From positions 1 through 64,000 of the forward strand of contig NZ_NMUL01000004.1 of the NCBI RefSeq assembly GCF_002234595.1: a stretch of 64,000 bases of DNA, in the 5' to 3' direction. Below are positions 1 to 7,888 of this stretch, piece after piece. The notes below the pieces were generated by a model. It was not told the origin of the DNA, made no database searches, and saw only the letters and a program-made list of their open reading frames with translations. How positions within the stretch are numbered: position 1 is the first letter of the stretch; each line of letters opens with the position of its first letter. The stretch comes from Amycolatopsis vastitatis (GTDB taxonomy: Bacteria; Actinomycetota; Actinomycetes; Mycobacteriales; Pseudonocardiaceae). The position numbers and the translations under genes are program-made.

Positions 1-1
1 C

Positions 2-571
2 GCGCTGGCGATCCAGGCGGATTCGGCGGACGCTTCAGCGGTTTCCTCGGCGGTCCAGGCGACCGTCGCGGAGTTCGGCAGGCTCGACGTCCTGGTGAAC
101 AACGCGGGCGTCGGGTTCGTCGGCGCGTTCGGTGAAACTTCTTTGGAAGATGTCGACCGCGTGCTGGCGGTGAACGTCCGCGGCGTGTTCGCGGCGACCC
201 AGGCCGCGGCCGGAGTCCTGGCCGACGGCGGCCGCGTGATCACGATCGGCAGCTGCGTCACCGATCGCGTGCCCGGCCCGGGCATGGCGCTGTACGCGAC
301 CAGCAAGGCGGCGATGGTCGGCCTGACCAAGGCGCTGGCGCGCGAGCTGGGCCCGCGCGGCATCACGGTCAACCTGGTCCACCCGGGCCCGACGGACACG
401 GACATGAACCCGGCCGACGGGCCTTTTGCGGCCGACCAGCGCGCGCTTACGGCGTTCGACCGCTACGGAAGGCCGTCCGAGGTGGCCGCGGCGGTCGCTT
501 ACCTCGCTTCACCCGGCGCCGAGTACGTGACGGCGGCGGTGTTGTCGGTGGACGGCGGCCACGCCGCCTAA
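2..571 (+). CDS. SDR family oxidoreductase, 5'-truncated by window edge
   Basis: This is the C-terminal part of a classical short-chain dehydrogenase/reductase, an NAD(P)H-dependent cytoplasmic oxidoreductase. The open frame runs in from before base 1, so the N-terminal TGxxxGxG cofactor motif lies outside. Visible are NNAG (residues 33-36 of the visible part), the catalytic YATSK (Tyr-x-x-x-Lys), and an LSVDGG C-terminus typical of FabG-like members. The substrate cannot be deduced. The stop overlaps the stop of the convergent TetR gene by 4 bases, so the regulator is a neighbour but not co-transcribed. A TetR regulator beside an SDR often controls it, but that is inference. Confidence 0.9.
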   Translation, partial: ALAIQADSADASAVSSAVQATVAEFGRLDVLVNNAGVGFVGAFGETSLEDVDRVLAVNVRGVFAATQAAAGVLADGGRVITIGSCVTDRVPGPGMALYATSKAAMVGLTKALARELGPRGITVNLVHPGPTDTDMNPADGPFAADQRALTAFDRYGRPSEVAAAVAYLASPGAEYVTAAVLSVDGGHAA

Positions 572-1305
572 GCGGAGTAGAGCCCGATCTCCCGCGCGAG
601 GTCGGCCAGCATCGATTCGAACAGAACGTCCGGTTTGGACATCGGGATCGGGTAGTTGCCGAAGACCTCGAGCGTGACGTGCCCGTAGAGCCGGGCCCAG
701 AACTGGATCATCAGGTACGTCACGCCGAGGTCGATCTTTTCGACGGGCACGCCCTGGTCGGACTCGACGAGCACGGCAACCAGAGACTCCTGGAAGGTCT
801 TCAGGTCATCGCGCAGCTCATCGGGCACACTGCTGGCCGACGGCAGCACGATGTCGTGCCGCGCGAGCACCCGCCCGGCGGCGGCGAGGAAGATCCGCCC
901 GAACGGCTCGTCGACCCGGCTCAGCGCACTCCCCGACGTCGACCCGACGCCACCGGTCGGCGACGCGAAGACCAGCGTGAATTCCTTCGTGTGGGTGAGC
1001 GCCCACCGCCGGAAGCCCTTGCAGATGGCGAACAGCTGCAGCACGCCGTCGTCGGGCAGCTCGGCGATCTCTTCGGCGAGATCGTCGGCCAGGTCGGCGC
1101 AGACGTCCAGCCGCAGGTTCTCGACGAGGTCGTCGCGGGATTCGTAATAGCGGTAGAGCGCGGGCGCGGTGATCCCCAGTTCGCGCGCGATGGCGCGCAG
1201 GGTGACCGCCTCGGGCCCCTGCTCGACGAGCAGTTTCCGGGCGGTCCGCCGGATGTCCTGTTCGGTAGCCGCACGCGCGCGACCCCTCCTCGTGGGGTGG
1301 CTCAT
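568..1305 (-). CDS. TetR family transcriptional regulator
   Basis: A 245-aa TetR-type DNA-binding repressor. The N-terminal helix-turn-helix lies at about residues 15-60, with the family pattern TLRAIARELGITAPALYRYY followed by a DLVENL segment. The C-terminal ligand domain resembles the WHG-type TetR C-terminal domains of actinobacteria. The ATG at 1305 is preceded by an Arg-rich N-terminus, which is common in these regulators. It converges on the SDR fragment (4-bp overlap). Its promoter must lie in 1306-1377, between it and the next minus-strand gene upstream. Ligand and targets are unknown. Confidence 0.92.
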   Translation of the reverse strand: MSHPTRRGRARAATEQDIRRTARKLLVEQGPEAVTLRAIARELGITAPALYRYYESRDDLVENLRLDVCADLADDLAEEIAELPDDGVLQLFAICKGFRRWALTHTKEFTLVFASPTGGVGSTSGSALSRVDEPFGRIFLAAAGRVLARHDIVLPSASSVPDELRDDLKTFQESLVAVLVESDQGVPVEKIDLGVTYLMIQFWARLYGHVTLEVFGNYPIPMSKPDVLFESMLADLAREIGLYSA

Positions 1306-1377
1306 CCGAACAGTCTAGGTGTTTACTACGACAATTCTTGCATTAACGCGATCTCGGCCGTAACGAAAAGGTGCAGC

Positions 1378-1734
1378 TCAGAGGTCCCGTACCTGCCACC
1401 GGGTCAGCGGCCGCAGCAGCCACATCGCCACCACGGACATGCCGAGCGCGCCGAAGAAGTGCACGGCCCACGCCCCGATCAGCGACGGTCCGCCCCACGA
1501 ACCGGCCGCGCCGGCCTCGGTCCAGAAGAACCCGAAGGTCGTGATCCGCCAGACGAGGAACCAGATCAGCAACGCGAATGGGAAGGCGGCGAGGGCCGCG
1601 AAGAAGGCGGGGCCGCCTCGGGGCTCGGCACCCAGCAATCGCCGCGCCAGCCACCGCCGTGCCGCCGGGCCCGCCAGGAACGCGGGCAGCGCGAGGGCCG
1701 CGTAGATCGTCCGCTTCCAGTCGGAAATGCTCAT
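1378..1734 (-). CDS. Small membrane protein, unknown function
   Basis: A predicted 118-aa integral membrane protein. The start is set at the ATG giving MSISDWKRT, because upstream sequence in this frame is low in hydrophobicity and looks non-coding. Three hydrophobic stretches are visible: an N-terminal one (YAALALPAFLAG), a central one (FFAALAAFPFALLIWFLVW) and a C-terminal one (GAWAVHFFGALGMSVVAMWL). No catalytic motif is recognised. It lies on the minus strand 72 bp upstream of tetR and could be co-transcribed with it. The function is unknown. Confidence 0.6.
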   Translation of the reverse strand: MSISDWKRTIYAALALPAFLAGPAARRWLARRLLGAEPRGGPAFFAALAAFPFALLIWFLVWRITTFGFFWTEAGAAGSWGGPSLIGAWAVHFFGALGMSVVAMWLLRPLTRWQVRDL

Positions 1735-2143
1735 GGAAGTGACGTTAGGAGCGGCCGAACAGCCAAAACATCCGGTTGCCCACCCGGCGAGGTGGGGAAA
1801 ACCCGAGTGTCGCGGTACCGGCTGCCGGAAGCCTTCAGCGACGAGCGGGGCGCCGCCGACGCCGATCACTCGGGGGGCTACGTGATCGGCGCCGGCGACA
1901 CGATGCCCTGCCCGGCTCGCGCCGGTTGGGGCAAATCATCACGTTTCCGTGATGACGCACCTGGAGAGCGGGACCGGGCCACGAAGTGACGGCCGGGGGA
2001 CGGACGTCCTCCGATCGAGTGACGGTCATCCGCTGCTCGCATGATTGTCGCACTCAGCCCCGGATAAGTTACAAAAACCTTCACTTTCCCCTTCGGGGCC
2101 GGTTCTGACCTGGTCCGGGTGGCTTCCGTGGGACAGTTCGGGC
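1735..2143. other. Divergent intergenic region with hairpin
   Basis: About 400 bp without a convincing gene separate the small membrane protein (minus) from ribokinase (plus), so both promoters should lie here. One clear structure is the 8-bp inverted repeat TCATCACG / CGTGATGA at 1936-1955 with a TTTC loop, which may be an operator or hairpin. A relatively AT-rich stretch around 2066-2090 is the likeliest place for the ribokinase promoter. Nothing else was recognised. Confidence 0.4.
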
Positions 2144-3013
2144 ATGAACTCTGACGTGCTCGTTGTGGGATCCGCCAATGCCGACCTCGTCGTCGCGGTG
2201 GACCGGCGACCGGCCGGTGGGGAGACGGTACTGGGCGGCGACACGGTGCTCTCGCCGGGTGGCAAGGGTGCCAACACGGCGGTCGCGGCGGGCCGGCTCG
2301 GGGCGGACGTCGCGCTGCTCGGCGCGGTCGGCGACGATCCCTACGGCAGGCTGCTGCTCGATTCGCTGCGCGCCGCGGGCGTCGACACCGGGCTCGTGCG
2401 GACCAGCGACCGGCCGACCGGGATCGCCTACATCACCGTCACCCCCGACGGCGAAAACTCGATCCTGGTCTCCCCCGGCGCCAACTCGGGCCTGGAGCCC
2501 GCCGACGTCGACGCCGTCTTCGACGGGGTCGAGATCGTGGTCGTCTCGCTCGAGGTGCCGCTGCCGACCGTCGAACACGCCGTCGCGAGGGCCGCCGAGA
2601 AGGGCGTCAAGGTCCTGCTGAACCTCTCACCCGCGGCGAAGCTGTCTCCGGAGACGCTCGCCAAGCTCGACGTGCTGCTGGTCAACGAGCACGAGGCCGC
2701 CTGGCTGACCGGACCCGGCGCGGACTTCCGGAAACTCCTCGACCTCGGGCCGAAGACGGCCGTCGTCACGCTCGGTGCGGCCGGTGCGGCCGTCGTCGAA
2801 GCCGGCGGTGTCACCGAGGTGGCGTCACCGCAGGTGGAGGCCGTCGACACGACCGGGGCCGGGGACGCCTTCGCGGGCGCTCTCGCCGCGTCGCTGGCCG
2901 ACGGCGCCGATCTGGTCTCCGCGGCGAAGCGAGCCGTTCGCGTCGCGGCGTTCAGCGTGACGCGGCCCGGCGCGCAGCCGTCCTACCCGACCGCCGCCGA
3001 TCTGGGGGAATGA
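2144..3013 (+). CDS. rbsK: Ribokinase (PfkB family carbohydrate kinase)
   Basis: A 289-aa PfkB-family sugar kinase, most like ribokinase, which phosphorylates D-ribose at O-5 using ATP in the cytoplasm. The N-terminus VLVVGSANADLVV and the GGKGANTAVAAGRLG motif (PfkB signature 1 region, sugar binding) are typical. Near the C-terminus, VDTTGAGDAFAGAL is PfkB signature 2 and carries the catalytic Asp in the anion hole. The ATG at 2144 is chosen because MNSDVLVVG matches family N-termini; a longer in-frame extension has no family features. No ribose transporter is adjacent, so specificity for ribose over other sugars is a family-based inference. Confidence 0.9.
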   Translation: MNSDVLVVGSANADLVVAVDRRPAGGETVLGGDTVLSPGGKGANTAVAAGRLGADVALLGAVGDDPYGRLLLDSLRAAGVDTGLVRTSDRPTGIAYITVTPDGENSILVSPGANSGLEPADVDAVFDGVEIVVVSLEVPLPTVEHAVARAAEKGVKVLLNLSPAAKLSPETLAKLDVLLVNEHEAAWLTGPGADFRKLLDLGPKTAVVTLGAAGAAVVEAGGVTEVASPQVEAVDTTGAGDAFAGALAASLADGADLVSAAKRAVRVAAFSVTRPGAQPSYPTAADLGE

Positions 3014-3041
3014 CCACTCCGCCGGACGTGTTGCCCATCAC

Positions 3042-3782
3042 ATGGGCGATTCGTTCGGTTCGGCCTGGTGGCGCGGCTATGCCGCTCAGCTGAAGGCGAT
3101 CGCGGAGGCGCGCCGCCCCGACCACCTCGCGATCATGCCGCTCGACGAAACCCTCCAGGCGCTCGGCAAGCAGACCGAGCTCGACGAAGGCGTGTACGAC
3201 GTGCCGCTGGACGGTGTCGTCGGCACGGTCGCCCGCGCCGGGGACTTCGACCGCGAGTTCCGGCCGCGCAACCGGGCACTGCGAGACCGCTGGGAGCACC
3301 TGACGCGGACGTCGGCGGACCTCCCGCCGGTGCGGCTCGTCCGGCTCAGCGACATGTTCTTCGTCGAGGACGGCCACCACCGCGTCGCCATCGCGCGGGC
3401 GCGTGGTGCCCGGACGATCCGCGCGCGGGTCCGGTGGATCGGCACGGTCGCCTGCGCGCTGCGGTGCCTGACGCTCGCCGACCTGCCGTCGAAGACCGCC
3501 GAGCGGATGTTCCTGGAGCGTGTGCCGCTGCCGGACGACGTCCGGCTCGGACTGTGGCTCGACGATCCGGCCGACTGGTTCCGGCTCGCCGACTCGGCCG
3601 AGGCCTGGGGGTTCCGCCGTATGCTGGCCGGACGGCCGGTGCGCAGCCGCGACGAACTGGCCGATGCCTGGTGGCAGGAGGAGGTCCGGCCGGTGCTCGA
3701 ACAGGTGCGGCGACGGGGCTTGTGCCCGCCACCACGAGATATCCAGGCTTATCTGAGCTATGGTCTAGACCATGCCGTCTGA
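3042..3782 (+). CDS. ParB/sulfiredoxin-like hypothetical protein upstream of ptsI
   Basis: A 246-aa soluble protein of unknown function. The recognisable feature is VRLSDMFFVEDGHHRVAIAR (about residues 100-120). It matches the substrate-binding loop of the ParB N-terminal/sulfiredoxin-like fold, which carries a D-G-x-H-R motif. No DNA-binding HTH follows, so it is not a partition ParB. The C-terminal half is rich in Trp, Arg and acidic residues (WLDDPADWFRLAD, WWQEEVRPVLEQV). The gene ends 11 bases inside ptsI, so the two are translationally coupled. A link to sugar phosphotransfer is inferred from that coupling only. Confidence 0.75.
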   Translation: MGDSFGSAWWRGYAAQLKAIAEARRPDHLAIMPLDETLQALGKQTELDEGVYDVPLDGVVGTVARAGDFDREFRPRNRALRDRWEHLTRTSADLPPVRLVRLSDMFFVEDGHHRVAIARARGARTIRARVRWIGTVACALRCLTLADLPSKTAERMFLERVPLPDDVRLGLWLDDPADWFRLADSAEAWGFRRMLAGRPVRSRDELADAWWQEEVRPVLEQVRRRGLCPPPRDIQAYLSYGLDHAV

Positions 3783-5403
3783 GTTTCTGTCCGGGGTCGC
3801 CGTCAGCCCCGGCCGCGCGAGTGGTCCTGTCGTCCGTGTCGCGGAGCCGCTGGGCGAGCCCGCCGCCACCCCCGCCCCGGCCGATCCGGCCGCCGAGGCC
3901 GCCCGGATCGTGCCCGCCGCCGGCGCGGTCGCCGCACGGCTGGAGAAGCAGGCCGAGACCGCGTCCGGCGAAGCGGCGACGATCCTGATCACGACCGCCG
4001 CGATGGCCGCCGACCCGGCGCTCGCTTCGCAGGCCGAACAGCTGGTCAAAACGCAGGGGCTGCCCGCCGCGCGAGCCGTCTACCAGGCCGCCGAGGGCTT
4101 CGCCGAAGCGCTGGCCGCGGCCGGCGGGTACATGGCCGAGCGCGTCCGCGACGTCCGCGACGTGCGAGACCGCCTGATCGCCGAGCTGCTCGGCATCGCG
4201 CCGCCGGGGGTGCCCGAGCTGGCGTCGCCGAGCGTGCTGGTCGCCCGCGACCTCGCACCCGCCGACACCGCCGGCCTCGACCCGGCGAAGGTGCTCGCCC
4301 TGGTGACCGAAGAGGGCGGCCCCACCAGCCACACCGCGATCCTGGCGCGCGCGCTCGGCATCCCGGCGGTCGTCGCGGTGCGCGGGCTGCTGGCACTGGA
4401 CGCGCAGGCGCTCGCGGTCGACGGCGACGCGGGCACCGTCGAGGTCGCGGACCCGTCGGCGCCGGTCGTCGCGGCGACGGTGGCGCAGGTCGCGGAGTGG
4501 AACGGCACCGGCGCGACGTCCGACGGTCACCGCGTGAAGGTCTACGGCAACGTCGGCTCCCCGGCCGACGCGCAGGCCGCTGCCGACGCGGGCGCCGAAG
4601 GTGTCGGCCTGTTCCGCACCGAGTTCTGCTACCTGAACGCCTCGGACGAGCCGTCGGTGGCCGAGCAGCGCGCGGCGTACACCGCGGTGCTTTCGCCGTT
4701 CCGCGGCAAGCCGGTGATCGTGCGGACCCTGGACGCCGGCGCCGACAAGCCGCTGGCCTTCCTCTCCCCGGAAGCCGAGCCGAACCCGGCGCTCGGCGTC
4801 CGCGGGCTGCGCGTGGCCTTCGACCGTCCCGAGGTGCTGGACCGCCAGCTCGAGGCCATCGCGGGCGCGGCGACGGACTCCGGCGCCGACGTCTCGGTGA
4901 TGGCACCGATGGTCGCGACGGTCGAGGAAGCCGCCTGGTTCGCCGAGCGCGTCCGCGCGGCGGGCATCGCCCGGGCGGGCGTGATGATCGAGATCCCGGC
5001 GGCGGCGCTGAGCGCCCGCGAGATCCTCGGCGTCGTCGACTTCGTCTCGGTCGGCACGAACGACCTGGCCCAGTACACGTTCGCGGCGGACCGTCAGCTG
5101 GGCGCGGTCGCGAAGCTCAACGACCCGTGGCAGCCGGGGCTCCTGCGCCTGCTGAAGCTGATCGGCGACGCGGCCAAGGCCACCGGCAAGCCGGCGGGCG
5201 TCTGCGGCGAAGCGGCCGCGGACCCGCGCCTGGCGCTGGTCCTGGCCGGCCTGGGCCTGACGAGCCTGTCGATGAACGCCCCGGCGGTCCGCACGGTGGG
5301 CGCGAGCCTCGCCGCCACCACGCTCGCGGAGTGCGAAGCCCTGGCCGAAGCGGCCTTGGCGACGTCGGATCCGGCCGCGGCCCGGGCGGCTGCTCGCCCC
5401 TGA
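3772..5403 (+). CDS. ptsI: Phosphoenolpyruvate-protein phosphotransferase (PTS enzyme I)
   Basis: A 543-aa cytoplasmic enzyme I of the sugar phosphotransferase system. It autophosphorylates from PEP and passes phosphate to HPr. The active-site His is in GGPTSHTAIL (about residue 187). The C-terminal TIM-barrel PEP domain shows the FRTEF segment (metal/PEP site), SVGTNDLAQYTFAADR (PEP-utilizer signature 2) and the conserved Cys in AGVCGEAA (about residue 478). Its length is slightly below the usual 550-575 aa. Two DVRDVRD-type tandem units lie around residue 125. The ATG lies inside the preceding gene (11-bp overlap). No HPr or EII gene is in the window, so they must be elsewhere. Confidence 0.95.
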   Translation: MPSEFLSGVAVSPGRASGPVVRVAEPLGEPAATPAPADPAAEAARIVPAAGAVAARLEKQAETASGEAATILITTAAMAADPALASQAEQLVKTQGLPAARAVYQAAEGFAEALAAAGGYMAERVRDVRDVRDRLIAELLGIAPPGVPELASPSVLVARDLAPADTAGLDPAKVLALVTEEGGPTSHTAILARALGIPAVVAVRGLLALDAQALAVDGDAGTVEVADPSAPVVAATVAQVAEWNGTGATSDGHRVKVYGNVGSPADAQAAADAGAEGVGLFRTEFCYLNASDEPSVAEQRAAYTAVLSPFRGKPVIVRTLDAGADKPLAFLSPEAEPNPALGVRGLRVAFDRPEVLDRQLEAIAGAATDSGADVSVMAPMVATVEEAAWFAERVRAAGIARAGVMIEIPAAALSAREILGVVDFVSVGTNDLAQYTFAADRQLGAVAKLNDPWQPGLLRLLKLIGDAAKATGKPAGVCGEAAADPRLALVLAGLGLTSLSMNAPAVRTVGASLAATTLAECEALAEAALATSDPAAARAAARP

Positions 5404-5555
5404 CCTGCACCGACCGCCCGGCAGGCTGGACAGTTTCTTGGGGGCGCCCCCCACTTTCAGTCTATCGGTCATCACCGACAGTGCCGGGTTGTGCCAATGT
5501 GGAGGGGCGGAGTTGTCCACATTGATCGAGGGGTGTGGGCAACTTGTCGTAAGTC

Positions 5556-5595
5556 CGTGAAGGCCACCTTGAAGGGCCTCGAGGTGGCCTTCACG
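5556..5595. terminator. Hairpin after ptsI (14-bp perfect stem)
   Basis: The arm CGTGAAGGCCACCT (5556-5569) is perfectly complemented by AGGTGGCCTTCACG (5582-5595) with a 12-nt loop. It lies 150 bp after ptsI and 98 bp before the MFS start. No U-tract follows. It may be an actinobacterial GC-rich terminator or a dispersed intergenic palindrome. Confidence 0.6.
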
Positions 5596-5693
5596 GCGTT
5601 TCTCCGAAAATCCGGCGGGTGGTTTGTCGATCCGGGGGCCGGTCGCTCGACGCAGTGGTGAGAACGAAGCCACCGAGTCGAGAGGACCTCACC

Positions 5694-7091
5694 ATGACCG
5701 CCACCATCGCCGCCCCGGCCGAAGTGCTCCGGGCCGGGCGCCGGGAGTGGATCGGCCTGGCCGTGCTGGCCCTGCCTGCCCTGCTCGTCTCGCTGGACGT
5801 CTTCGTCCTGATCCTCGCCCTGCCGAAGCTCGCCGTCAGCTTGCACGCCGACGGCACCGAGCAGCTGTGGATCATGGACATCTACGGCTTCATGGTCGCC
5901 GGGTTCATGGTCACCATGGGGACCCTCGGCGACCGGATCGGGCGGCGGAAGCTGCTGCTGGCCGGGGCCACCGCCTTCGGGGCCGCTTCCGTCGTCGCCG
6001 CCTTCTCCACCAGCGCCGCCACACTCATCGCCGCCCGGGCCGTGCTCGGCATCGCCGGGGCGACGCTGGCGCCGTCCACGCTCTCCCTCATCGGGACCAT
6101 GTTCCAGAACCCGCGGCAGCGCGCCGAAGCGATCGGGATCTGGGCCGGCTGCTTCACCGTCGGCGCGATCATCGGCCCGATGGTCGGCGGGTTCATGCTG
6201 GAGCACTTCTGGTGGGGCTCGGTCTTCCTGCTCGGCGTCCCCGCCATGGTTCTGCTGCTGGTCATCGGCCCGAAGCTGCTGCCCGAGTACCGCGACGAGA
6301 CCGCCGGCCGTCTCGACGTGCCGAGTGTCGCCCTGTCGCTGGCCACGATCCTGCCCGCGGTCTACGGCATCAAGGAACTCGCCCGCGACGGCGTCCACCT
6401 CGTTCCCGTGCTCGCTCTCGGCGCCGGCCTGGCCATCGGGTACGTCTTCGTGAAGCGGCAGCGGACGCTCGAAGACCCGCTGATCGACTTCAGCCTGTTC
6501 GCTGCGAAGGCGTTCCGCACCACGCTCGGCGGGATGCTCCTGTTCAGCATGCTCGGCGGCACCACGATGCTGTTCGTCGCGCAGTTCTTCCAGGTCGTGC
6601 AGCACCTCTCGCCGGTCGGGGCCGCGCTGGGCCTGCTGCCCGGCATGGCCACCTCGACCGTCAGCTTCCTCGCCGCGCCCGTCCTGGCCCGCCGGGTGAA
6701 GCCGAGCGCCTTGATCGCCGGTGGTGTCGCCCTCGCCGCGGCCGGCATGGTCATCCTCGCCCTCGTCGACCCCTCGGCCGGGGCGGCCTGGCCCGCCATC
6801 GGCTTGGCCGTGACGTCCGCGGGTGTCGGCCCGATGATCGCGCTGGGCACCGACCTCGTCGTCGGGTCCGTGCCGCCGCGCAAGGCGGGTGCCGCCTCCG
6901 CGCTCGCCCAGACCGTCAACGAGTTCGGCTACTCCCTCGGCATCGCGACCGTCGGGACCCTGGGCAACGCCGTCGTCCGCGCCCACGGTTTCGCCGACGG
7001 GCTGCACGTCGTCGCCGGGCTCGCCGCCGTCGCGTTCACCGCCCTGGTCTGGTTCGTCTTCCGGAACCTCCGGCCGGCGGCCATCGCCTGA
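5694..7091 (+). CDS. MFS transporter, DHA2 (14-TM) drug:H+ antiporter type
   Basis: A 465-aa integral membrane exporter resembling the 14-TM QacA/EmrB-like DHA2 family, which expels drugs using the proton gradient. Visible are the TM1 motif SLDVFVLILALPKLA, the MFS motif A loop GDRIGRRKLLL after TM2, and TM5 motif C-like glycine/proline sequence (GCFTVGAIIGPMVGG). The ATG at 5694 follows a GAGAGGAC ribosome binding site; a longer frame would start without one. No regulator is adjacent. The transported compound cannot be predicted. Confidence 0.9.
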   Translation: MTATIAAPAEVLRAGRREWIGLAVLALPALLVSLDVFVLILALPKLAVSLHADGTEQLWIMDIYGFMVAGFMVTMGTLGDRIGRRKLLLAGATAFGAASVVAAFSTSAATLIAARAVLGIAGATLAPSTLSLIGTMFQNPRQRAEAIGIWAGCFTVGAIIGPMVGGFMLEHFWWGSVFLLGVPAMVLLLVIGPKLLPEYRDETAGRLDVPSVALSLATILPAVYGIKELARDGVHLVPVLALGAGLAIGYVFVKRQRTLEDPLIDFSLFAAKAFRTTLGGMLLFSMLGGTTMLFVAQFFQVVQHLSPVGAALGLLPGMATSTVSFLAAPVLARRVKPSALIAGGVALAAAGMVILALVDPSAGAAWPAIGLAVTSAGVGPMIALGTDLVVGSVPPRKAGAASALAQTVNEFGYSLGIATVGTLGNAVVRAHGFADGLHVVAGLAAVAFTALVWFVFRNLRPAAIA

Positions 7092-7111
7092 GAACAGCGC
7101 CTGAGAACGGC

Positions 7112-7150
7112 GAAGGCCTCCCCACCCGATGCCTGAGTGGGGAGGCCTTC
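7112..7150. terminator. Terminator between MFS gene and DUF1707 gene
   Basis: GAAGGCCTCCCCAC (7112-7125) pairs perfectly with GTGGGGAGGCCTTC (7137-7150) around an 11-nt loop, followed by TTG. The two flanking genes converge on it, so it probably acts bidirectionally. Confidence 0.8.
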
Positions 7151-7177
7151 TTGACGCCGGGGGCAGAGGGGCCCCGG

Positions 7178-7840
7178 CTAGCCGAACAGCCCGCGCCGCG
7201 GGTGCCGGACGACCAGCGAGCCGCCGTGCACGCGGCCGGTCAGCACGAAGCGGGGGTTGCCCATCCGCCCGTTGCTGCGGGTCTTGTCCTCGAGTGAGCC
7301 GAACTTGATGTCGGTGATCGAGTTGACGTCGACCGCCGCGTGCTCCGGGATGATCACCTCGACCGAGCCCCACTTGGCGTCCAGCTCGATGTGCACCACC
7401 GGCGACTGCACCTGGGCTTCGGTGAAGTCGAGCTTCGTCGAGCCGTACTTGTTCCGCACCACCATCTCGGGCGGGACGACCCACGGTCCGCTGCGGACCA
7501 GCGACGAGTACTTCGCGTTGAGCTCGAAGCGCCGGCCGGGCGAGTAGCCGCCGTAGCCGATGGGGGGCGCGTACGCCGGAGCAGCGGCAACGGCCGCGGC
7601 GGGGTGGTAGAGGCCGGCGAGGTCGGCCAGCACGGCGTTCAGCTCGCCGCGGGTCCGCGACGCGAGCGCGCGGTCGGTGCGCTCGGTGAACTCGTCGAGG
7701 TCGATCATGCCGCGGCCGATGGCCTTCTGCAGCACGCCGACGACGTGCTCGCGCTCGTCGTCGGACACCCGAAGATCGCGTTCGCTCAACGGCTTGGTCT
7801 CCGTCACCGGTTCCGTCGCCGTGGTCTCTTCCTCGCCCAT
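7178..7840 (-). CDS. DUF1707 and LiaF-like domain protein
   Basis: About 220 aa. The N-terminal part contains the DUF1707 (SHOCT-like) motif, RVSDDEREHVVGVLQKAIGR followed by G.I.L.EF.ERTD.AL.A.TR.EL..L..DL. This is a small helical domain found at the N-terminus of many actinobacterial envelope-related proteins. The C-terminal half (NKYGSTKLDF, WGSVEVIIPEH, SLEDKTRSNG) forms the repeated beta strands of the LiaF-like/cell-wall-active antibiotic response domain. No membrane helix is evident. A GTG at 7867 would add nine residues; the ATG at 7840 was preferred, but neither has a strong ribosome site. A role in envelope stress is inference from the domains. Confidence 0.8.
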   Translation of the reverse strand: MGEEETTATEPVTETKPLSERDLRVSDDEREHVVGVLQKAIGRGMIDLDEFTERTDRALASRTRGELNAVLADLAGLYHPAAAVAAAPAYAPPIGYGGYSPGRRFELNAKYSSLVRSGPWVVPPEMVVRNKYGSTKLDFTEAQVQSPVVHIELDAKWGSVEVIIPEHAAVDVNSITDIKFGSLEDKTRSNGRMGNPRFVLTGRVHGGSLVVRHPRRGLFG

Positions 7841-7888
7841 GCCCTTGATGGTAGAAGGGGATTTCACCAGGGAGATCGGGGGAAAACC

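Noticed and set aside
3346..5673. Minus-strand frame of about 775 codons over ptsI
   Set aside because: Antisense shadow with Arg-rich low-complexity product. The plus strand encodes a full enzyme I with its active-site His and PEP-site signature.
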